DNA from: Flaccisagitta enflata
Lineage: Eukaryota; Chaetognatha; Sagittoidea; Aphragmophora
Length of the DNA: 64,000 nt
Reading direction: 5' to 3'
Assembly: GCA_965153355.1 (NCBI GenBank)
Contig: OZ231126.1
Location: forward strand, 50,468,001-50,532,000
Shown: piece by piece, positions 63,711-64,000 of the stretch
Numbering within the stretch: position 1 is the stretch's first letter
Layout of the letters: each line of letters starts with the position of its first letter
Translations under genes and position numbers: made by a program
The notes under the pieces: generated by a model
What the model saw: only the letters and a program-made list of their open reading frames with translations
Told to the model about the DNA's origin: nothing
The model's database searches: none

Positions 63711-64000
63711 GGCGGTACCCGTGCCCTGCTTGAGTAGTATGTGATTTAAGTTGAGGGGGGGGGGGGGCAGGGCAGCGGACCCGAATGGGACAAAGTCCTG
63801 TAGAACACAGGGGGAATCTGTCCGTCCATCTGTCCATCCGTCCATCTGTCCTGCCATATAGCCCAAATCCCAGCAATATGACTTTAAATCTAACAAATGG
63901 CGTGCATTTAGCATGACAGCCACAACGTCCGCAAAAGTGGCTAAGTCCAGCCACAATGAGATCTAAGGGGCCAAAATGATGGACCTCAGGCAAGGGTGGG
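63711..64000. repeat. Family C capped tandem-repeat element, cut by window edge
   Basis: GGTACCCGTGCCCTGCTTGA end, GGCAGGGCAGCGGACCCGAA, GTCCTGTAGAACACAGGGGG, (GTCCATCT)n and the start of an array. Continues beyond the window. Confidence 0.82.

Overview
This is an intron-rich, repeat-laden nuclear window from an animal, most likely a marine invertebrate. I cannot name the species. The animal call rests on three things: a TMTC3-type tetratricopeptide gene split into phase-consistent exons, a secreted coiled-coil C-type lectin gene with GT-AG introns, and a CR1-superclade-type LINE. There is no sign of prokaryotic organisation. Most long open frames here are translations of microsatellites or interspersed repeats, and I leave them out.

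Genes. (1) Minus strand, 9054 to 3750: a six-exon secreted lectin, reconstructed as signal peptide, three coiled-coil exons, then a C-type lectin domain split over two exons. The exon lengths total 978 nt (325 aa plus stop), and the coil exons are all symmetric phase 1-1. (2) Minus strand, 2574 to 2065: the first two exons of a tandem paralogue, whose coil exon carries a one-base deletion. (3) Plus strand, 12912 to 44877: nine exons giving the last TM segment, the whole TPR part and the C terminus of a TMTC3-like ER protein (608 aa visible). Its N-terminal membrane half is not in the window. (4) Minus strand, 57038 to 56356: the 3' exon of a protein built of Tyr-Pro-Gly repeats. (5) Plus strand, 19487 to 21529: the reverse transcriptase ORF of a 5'-truncated LINE. 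A possible extra exon lies at 49481.

Repeats. Two unusual interspersed families dominate. Family H (about 30 copies) starts with TTTTAG plus a short hairpin and ends with a second hairpin plus TTGTT. Its 5' arm is repeated as a complementary arm near the 3' end, and the arms change together between copies. Family C is made of 19-20 bp tandem arrays capped by inverted GGGCAGCGGCC and CCTGTGTTCTACAGG modules. Around them are many TA-flanked terminal-inverted-repeat elements (some inside the lectin introns), a hAT-like element with an 8-bp target duplication, tRNA-headed SINE-like segments, a roughly 3.6-kb composite block present twice (28178 and 45655), and satellites of 14, 30, 71 and about 150 bp plus an AT-rich minisatellite.

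Layout: 1-1.1 kb minisatellites; 1.2-9.1 kb lectin cluster; 9.1-12.9 kb family H and SSRs; 12.9-44.9 kb TMTC3-like gene, with introns holding the LINE, the 30-bp satellite and composite block 1; 45-49.3 kb composite block 2; 49.5-56 kb mostly repeats; 56.3-57.0 kb YPG-repeat gene; 57-64 kb TIR elements and the AT-rich minisatellite.
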